A stretch of DNA of 8,563 nt from an uncultured Bacilli bacterium (GTDB lineage: Bacteria; Bacillota_I; Bacilli_A; RF39; UBA660): contig CANQOD010000043.1 of assembly GCA_947625395.1 (NCBI GenBank), positions 1 to 8,563 on the forward strand, given 5' to 3'. Below are positions 4,446-8,563 of the stretch, in pieces. Under the pieces are notes generated by a model that did no database searches, had not been told where the DNA came from, and was given only the letters and a program-made list of their open reading frames with translations. A program made the translations under genes and the position numbers. Numbering within the stretch: position 1 is the first letter of the stretch; the number at the start of each line of letters is the position of its first letter.

Positions 4446-6263
4446 ATGTTAAATATAAATGAAAGTGAGCTTTCTTCTTTTCCGTCTCTTGCCCAACCAT
4501 GGAAAAAATTTTATAGAAAAGAAGCTTTACGTGATTTTGATGTTCATCAAAAATTTAATACTTTGGTAGAAAAATCAAACTGTAAAAACTTAGAGTATAA
4601 TGCCATTAATTTTATGGGAATTCAAGGGAATCAATGGACCTATAATGAGTTGTTCTTATTGAGGGACCAATTGATTGATGCCTTTCAAAAAGATGGGTTA
4701 AAAGAAAATGACAGAGTTTTGATTGCAACAGTAAGTGGATTAGAAGAACCATTATGCTTAATGGCCTTAAATAAAATGGGGGCAATATCACGCTGGGTAG
4801 ATATTACTTTATCTGCTTCTGAATTAGAAGAAGCCATTAATAATGGTGATTGTAAATATGTAGTTGCATTCCCAGTAGTATTACCAGAATTAAATAAGAT
4901 TATCCATCATACTGATGTGAAACGGGTAATTGTTCCAGAACCAAGTCAGCAAATGAGACCATTTAAAATTGCTCGTACATCTATGAAAGGAATTAAGCAA
5001 ATGATAAATTTGGGAAAAGAAAATGGAAAAAATCCATTACCTCCTATTCCAAATGACCCTCTTTATATCAAGTTTAATGATTTCTTAAAAACGGGTAAAA
5101 AAGGAACACAACTTTCTGTAGGATATGATAAAGATAGACCTGTTTTAGAAGTACAATCTAGTGGAACAACAGGAAAACCTAAGACAATCGTTCATACAGA
5201 TTTTACAATCAATAATTCAATTCGTAAATTTACATATACTGATTTACCACTCTATCCAGGTGACGTTATGTTAAAAACTGCTCCAGCATGGGTAGGATAT
5301 GGGTTAATTAATACTTTAGGAGTTGGTCTTGCATACGGAATGGAAGTGTTGATGACGCCGAAGCTAGACGAAGATATTTTAATAAAATATAATCAACAAT
5401 ATGATACGGTATTTGGTGTTCCTCTTCATTATCGCTATGTCAATGCCCATCTGAATGAAATCTATGATATGTCTAGACCAAAAGCTTTGATTAGTGGGGG
5501 AGATAGAATTGATAAAACTGAGATTATCAACTATCAAAAAGCTTTTGCAACTTTAGGATGCCAAGCCCCAATTTTAAATGGAGCTGGTAATAATGAAGTC
5601 TTAGGAGCCGCATATGTTAATCCATTACAAGCGAATAAACCAGGAACTGTTGGAATTCCTATGTATGGTGATGTAACTTCAATATTTGACCCAGATACAA
5701 TGGAAGAAAAAAAGTTTGGGGAACAAGGAGAAGTTTGTACTAAATCAGATGCCGCTTTCTTACGTTATGAAGGTGATGCAGAAAAGACAAATCAAGTTAA
5801 AAAAACACATTCTGACGGTAGTGTTTGGATTCATTCAGGAGATTTAGGCATTATGGATAACGAAGGATATTTATCTTTAACAGGACGCTTAAGCAGAGTT
5901 ATAACAGTGGGGGCTTTTAAGATTGCTGCAAGTCAAATTGAAGAAGTTGCTCAACAACATAGTGCTATTAAAGAAGCTGTTGCTGTTGCTGTTCCAGATA
6001 AAGAAAATGGAGAAGTTGCAATGCTATTTACTGTTGTAAAGGATGCATTTAAGTCAGAAGAAAATGCTGTAGTTGAACAAGTAAAAGATTTATGTAAAGA
6101 ACAATTAAAAGACAAAGCAGTTCCAAGATACTATATCAATTTAGATACAATGCCTTATACAAGTAATAATAAACAGGATTTTAAAAAATTAGAGGCTTAC
6201 GGAAAAGAATATGTCATGAAGCAAAATGCTGCGCATTTATTTGTCAAAAAAAAGGGATTCTAG
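4446..6263 (+). CDS. Acyl-CoA synthetase-like adenylate-forming enzyme (AMP-binding family)
   Basis: This is a cytoplasmic enzyme of the ANL superfamily, expected to activate a carboxylic acid with ATP to an acyl-AMP and probably transfer it to CoA or a carrier. The phosphate-binding A3 motif QSSGTTGKPKTIVH (237-250) is complete. The SGDLG motif (464-468) supplies the ribose-binding Asp466, and the C-terminal domain keeps the catalytic lysine (Lys576 in SNNKQDF). Two motifs are unusual. The A5 region is NGAGNNE (378-384), with Asn where Thr is usual before Glu384. The hinge/A8 region is GRLSRVITVGAFKI (480-493), with Ala490 where a Gly is nearly invariant and Lys492 where Arg or Gln is common. 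The 605-residue length is somewhat above the usual 500-560, partly from a Lys-rich insert at about 180-225. The start is fixed by AGAGGTGAT (4432-4440). The substrate cannot be read from sequence; acetate, fatty or aromatic acids are all possible. It is transcribed alone, ending in a terminator that overlaps its stop. Confidence 0.85.
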   Translation: MLNINESELSSFPSLAQPWKKFYRKEALRDFDVHQKFNTLVEKSNCKNLEYNAINFMGIQGNQWTYNELFLLRDQLIDAFQKDGLKENDRVLIATVSGLEEPLCLMALNKMGAISRWVDITLSASELEEAINNGDCKYVVAFPVVLPELNKIIHHTDVKRVIVPEPSQQMRPFKIARTSMKGIKQMINLGKENGKNPLPPIPNDPLYIKFNDFLKTGKKGTQLSVGYDKDRPVLEVQSSGTTGKPKTIVHTDFTINNSIRKFTYTDLPLYPGDVMLKTAPAWVGYGLINTLGVGLAYGMEVLMTPKLDEDILIKYNQQYDTVFGVPLHYRYVNAHLNEIYDMSRPKALISGGDRIDKTEIINYQKAFATLGCQAPILNGAGNNEVLGAAYVNPLQANKPGTVGIPMYGDVTSIFDPDTMEEKKFGEQGEVCTKSDAAFLRYEGDAEKTNQVKKTHSDGSVWIHSGDLGIMDNEGYLSLTGRLSRVITVGAFKIAASQIEEVAQQHSAIKEAVAVAVPDKENGEVAMLFTVVKDAFKSEENAVVEQVKDLCKEQLKDKAVPRYYINLDTMPYTSNNKQDFKKLEAYGKEYVMKQNAAHLFVKKKGF

Positions 6264-6281
6264 TTTGAAACCCTTTTTATT
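6249..6281 (+). terminator. Rho-independent terminator embedded in the end of the ligase gene
   Basis: AAAAAGGG (6249-6256) pairs with CCCTTTTT (6271-6278), and TTC (6258-6260) with GAA (6267-6269) inside, with one A-A mismatch. The T-rich tail TTTTTATTTT follows. The left arm codes for the last Lys-Lys-Gly residues and the TAG stop lies in the loop. Confidence 0.8.
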
Positions 6282-6293
6282 TTGTAGTAAACT

Positions 6294-6299
6294 TATAAT
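6294..6299 (+). promoter_or_regulatory. -10 element upstream of the hybrid kinase gene (weak promoter)
   Basis: A perfect TATAAT lies 15 bases before the kinase ATG, but no -35 is found at 16-18 bases upstream (CCCTTT region, inside the preceding terminator), and TTGAAA (6265-6270) is 23 bases away. The start site would be near 6306, inside the ribosome binding site, so the true promoter may differ, or the gene may depend partly on read-through of the terminator. Confidence 0.3.
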
Positions 6300-6313
6300 A
6301 AGAGGGTGATTTT

Positions 6314-8155
6314 ATGAGTACAATATATTTATCTATTGCTGCATTATTTTATACAATTCTTATTGCAGTTGTCTATTTTTCCAAGCCAAGAATAAAAACT
6401 TTAGAAAATAAAGTGTATCAATATGTAATTCTAGTATCATTATTATCATTAGTTTCTGAGATTTCTTTGATGATTATACCATCTGCTAAATATGCAGTAT
6501 TATATGATATTATGTTAAAAGTATATTTAGTCTGTTGTTTTAGTTGGGTATTTATCTTTTTAGTATATATTTATATCATTTCTAGAGCAAAAGAAATATC
6601 TGAAAAGACAAATCAACCAAAAAAATTACCCATCGTTTGTGCGGGATTTTACTTTTTTTGTATTTTGATTATTATGTTATTACCAATTTACTTTCATAAT
6701 ACTCCAACAGAAAAGTATTCTTATGGACCAAGTGTTAATTTTGTATTTACGATTGTAGGAACTGCATTATTTATTACAATTTTGTTTTTAATGAAACATT
6801 TTAAACAATTAAAAGAGAAAAAATACTATCCAATTATCTTTTTTGTTATTTTATTTATTATCATTGTGACTATTCAAAAAATCAATCCATCTTTGTTATT
6901 GGTAAATAGTGGGCTAAGTTTTATCACTGCTCTGATGTATTTTACTATTGAAAATCCTGATATCAAAATGATTCAACAATTAAATATTGCAAGAGAAACT
7001 GCGGAAAAAGCCAATCATGCGAAAAGCGATTTCTTATCAAGTATGTCCCACGAAATTAGAACTCCTTTGAATGCGATTGTTGGTCTTTCAGAAGATATTG
7101 CTAGTCATGAGGATTTGCCAGCTGAAATTGCCGATGAAGCAAAAGATATTGTTTCCGCTTCTCATACTTTATTGGAAATTGTTGGAAATATTTTGGATAT
7201 CAATAAAATTGAAAGCAATAAAATGGAAGTCACGGAAGTACCTTATCATTTTAAGGAAGAAATCACTGAACTAGCCAAGATTGATGGCACGCGTATTGGG
7301 GAAAAGCCCATCGAATATAATATTCACATCGCAGAAGATATTCCATACGAATTATTGGGGGATAAAATTCATATCAAGCAAATTGTCAACAATCTATTAA
7401 CCAATGCAATTAAATATACTGACCAAGGAAGTATTACGTTCAATGCTCGTTGTATCAATCAAGGAAATCGCTGTTTGTTAATTCTAACTTGTCAAGATAC
7501 AGGAAAGGGAATTAAAGCGGAAAATATTACCAAATTATTTGATAAGTTTGAGCGATTAGGCGTTGAAAAAACAACAACTACTGAGGGAACTGGATTAGGA
7601 CTTGCTATCACAAAAAAATTAGTAGAAATGATGGGTGGTACGATTAACGTTCAAAGTCAATATGGAAAAGGTTCCATCTTTATGGTGCAGATTCCTCAAA
7701 AGATTAGCCAACTCGTGAATCCTACGCCAACAACTTCTCCTGTACAGTCAGAATCAGTTGAAGTCTTAGAAGTTGAAAACAATTATCAAGGTAAACGTGT
7801 TTTAATCGTTGACGACAATCAATTGAATATTAAAGTTGCCAAAGTAGCTTTAAAAGATTTTCAATTTGTATTAGATGAATGCTATAGTGGAAAAGAGGCA
7901 CTTGAAAAAATTGCTCATGGCGAAAAATATGACCTTATCTTAATGGATATTATGATGCCAGAAATGAGCGGGGAAATGACCATGCAGGAACTAAAAAAAA
8001 TCGTCGGCTTTCAAACACCCGTCATTGCTCTGACTGCTGATGCCGTATCAGGAGCAAAAGAACGCTACTTAGAAGCTGGATTTACTGACTATGTTGCAAA
8101 GCCATTTACCAAAGCGATTATCAAAGAAAAAATCGATCAAATTTTTTCTTCCTAA
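6314..8155 (+). CDS. Seven-helix membrane hybrid sensor histidine kinase
   Basis: This is a membrane sensor kinase that autophosphorylates on histidine and passes the phosphate to its own receiver domain. Its 613 residues comprise about seven hydrophobic helices (roughly 2-22, 36-54, 67-89, 106-126, 141-160, 171-188, 193-211) with short loops, resembling 7TM-type sensor regions. A short coiled linker (215-237) leads to a HisKA domain with phosphoacceptor His246 in SMSHEIRTPLN. The HATPase domain has N-box Asn364 (NNLLTNAIKYT), G1 DTGKGI (395-400), F-box LFDKFERL (408-415) and G2 GTGLGL (425-430). After a Pro/Thr/Ser-rich linker, the receiver (about 494-613) has Asp500-Asp501, phosphoacceptor Asp545 (LMDIMMPE), Thr574 and Lys596. 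Helices so tightly packed suggest sensing within the membrane or of a hydrophobic ligand. There is no Hpt and no output domain, so a separate Hpt protein is needed; the one at 2954-3733 is the candidate. The start follows AGAGGGTGA (6301-6309). Its end is coupled to the AlkD-like gene. Confidence 0.92.
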   Translation: MSTIYLSIAALFYTILIAVVYFSKPRIKTLENKVYQYVILVSLLSLVSEISLMIIPSAKYAVLYDIMLKVYLVCCFSWVFIFLVYIYIISRAKEISEKTNQPKKLPIVCAGFYFFCILIIMLLPIYFHNTPTEKYSYGPSVNFVFTIVGTALFITILFLMKHFKQLKEKKYYPIIFFVILFIIIVTIQKINPSLLLVNSGLSFITALMYFTIENPDIKMIQQLNIARETAEKANHAKSDFLSSMSHEIRTPLNAIVGLSEDIASHEDLPAEIADEAKDIVSASHTLLEIVGNILDINKIESNKMEVTEVPYHFKEEITELAKIDGTRIGEKPIEYNIHIAEDIPYELLGDKIHIKQIVNNLLTNAIKYTDQGSITFNARCINQGNRCLLILTCQDTGKGIKAENITKLFDKFERLGVEKTTTTEGTGLGLAITKKLVEMMGGTINVQSQYGKGSIFMVQIPQKISQLVNPTPTTSPVQSESVEVLEVENNYQGKRVLIVDDNQLNIKVAKVALKDFQFVLDECYSGKEALEKIAHGEKYDLILMDIMMPEMSGEMTMQELKKIVGFQTPVIALTADAVSGAKERYLEAGFTDYVAKPFTKAIIKEKIDQIFSS

Positions 8156-8160
8156 GGTGG
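8154..8160 (+). promoter_or_regulatory. Ribosome binding site of the AlkD-like gene overlapping the kinase stop
   Basis: AAGGTGG shares its first two bases with the kinase TAA stop (8153-8155) and ends four bases before ATG 8165. Ribosomes finishing the kinase would land on it, so translation of the two genes is probably coupled. Confidence 0.75.
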
Positions 8161-8164
8161 CAAC

Positions 8165-8563
8165 ATGTGGACCAAAGAGAAATATCGAGTTTTTTGGAAA
8201 GAAGCACTTCAAAAAACAGATGAAAATTATCGTTTGTTTTCCCAAAAAATCATTCAAACAAACTATCCGATGCTGGGAATTCGGACTCCAAATTTACAGA
8301 AAATGGCAACCGCTATTGCTCGTGAAGATGTACTTTCCTATTTAAAAGTCGCTTTAGATAAAACGTATGAAGAAGTACTGATGCAAGGGTTCCTCCTGGG
8401 CAAAATAACAGAGAAAGAAATCCTAAAACAAGCATTAGATACATTTCTTCCAAAAATTGACAATTGGGCCCTTTGTGATATGACCGTAGCAAGATTAAAA
8501 TTAGTTGCTAAAGAAAAAGACTATTTTTTAAAAGTAATTGATTCCTATTTATCCAAAAAAGAC
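8165..8563 (+). CDS. AlkD-like DNA alkylation repair protein (5' part, cut by window edge)
   Basis: The 133 codons present match the N-terminal half of the AlkD family of HEAT-like-repeat DNA glycosylases, which remove bulky or positively charged N3- and N7-alkylated purines without flipping the base. The family phrase NYPMLGIRTPNLQKMA (33-48) is present. So is the active-site segment IDNWALCD, where Trp101 and Asp105 have the W-x3-D spacing of the catalytic pair in the Bacillus cereus enzyme. Full-length members have about 220-240 residues, so roughly 100 residues lie beyond the window. The ATG at 8165 is fixed by AAGGTGG at 8154-8160. No promoter is seen between it and the kinase gene, so the two are likely cotranscribed. 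Genes of this family occur in many neighbourhoods, so a functional link to signalling is not implied. The truncation is due to the window edge, not a mutation. Confidence 0.85.
   Translation, partial: MWTKEKYRVFWKEALQKTDENYRLFSQKIIQTNYPMLGIRTPNLQKMATAIAREDVLSYLKVALDKTYEEVLMQGFLLGKITEKEILKQALDTFLPKIDNWALCDMTVARLKLVAKEKDYFLKVIDSYLSKKD

Noticed and set aside
7071..7274. Second + strand frame within the hybrid kinase
   Set aside because: It is out of frame with an intact HisKA-HATPase coding sequence; its Leu/Ile/Lys-rich translation is a shadow.
8069..8345. Open frames on both strands across the kinase-AlkD junction
   Set aside because: Both cross the end of one clear gene and the start of another in the wrong frame or strand. 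The AlkD-like frame from 8165 shows the conserved motifs instead.
491..8563. Possible alternative genetic code (TGA read as Trp), as in some AT-rich Mollicutes
   Set aside because: Tryptophan positions such as Trp101 of the AlkD-like protein use TGG, and no conserved frame is interrupted by TGA.
1..8563. CRISPR array, tRNA, rRNA, insertion sequence or prophage genes
   Set aside because: No regularly spaced repeats, cloverleaf-like sequence, transposase or phage proteins, or terminal inverted repeats were seen.

Overview
The window is AT-rich (about one third G+C by eye). It has A/T-biased codon use, near-perfect AGGTGAT-type ribosome binding sites, TTGACA/TATAAT promoters and short hairpins followed by T runs. 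Tryptophan is encoded by TGG, and TAA or TAG ends every complete gene, so the standard genetic code applies. Together this points to a low-G+C Bacillota (Firmicutes), perhaps an Erysipelotrichia-like or related gut lineage; that placement is inferred from style, not from a marker gene.

All seven genes supported here are on the + strand. Positions 1-60 hold the transcription terminator of a gene lying to the left. Positions 61-490 hold no intact gene. A two-gene ABC transporter unit follows: a MacB/FtsX-type permease (491-1939) and its ATPase (1943-2752), closed by a terminator near 2793-2822. Next is a stand-alone Hpt-receiver phosphorelay protein (2954-3733) with its own promoter and a terminator that begins in its stop codon. 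A 125-residue protein of unknown function with two hydrophobic segments (3858-4235, TTG start) has a consensus promoter and its own terminator. A 210-base intergenic region with two candidate promoters and a palindrome over a -35 box leads into a 605-residue adenylate-forming acyl-CoA ligase-like enzyme (4446-6263). Then come a seven-helix membrane hybrid histidine kinase (6314-8155) and, with its ribosome binding site overlapping the kinase stop codon, the 5' part of an AlkD-like DNA alkylation repair gene (8165 to the window end).

The genes fall into three themes. The transporter unit looks like an efflux, peptide or lipoprotein-type MacB system. Its permease carries two HGKG-containing Gly/Met/His-rich segments, both predicted on the outside, and its promoter region has an 11-bp-phased direct repeat of the kind bound by OmpR-family regulators. 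The signalling proteins are complementary: the hybrid kinase has HisKA, HATPase and receiver domains but no Hpt, while the 259-residue protein has Hpt and receiver domains but no kinase and no output domain. They could form a split phosphorelay, and an acyl-CoA ligase-like enzyme lies immediately upstream of the kinase. Whether they form one pathway (for example, sensing of a fatty-acyl or other carboxylate signal) is a hypothesis. The terminators show that most of them are transcribed separately.
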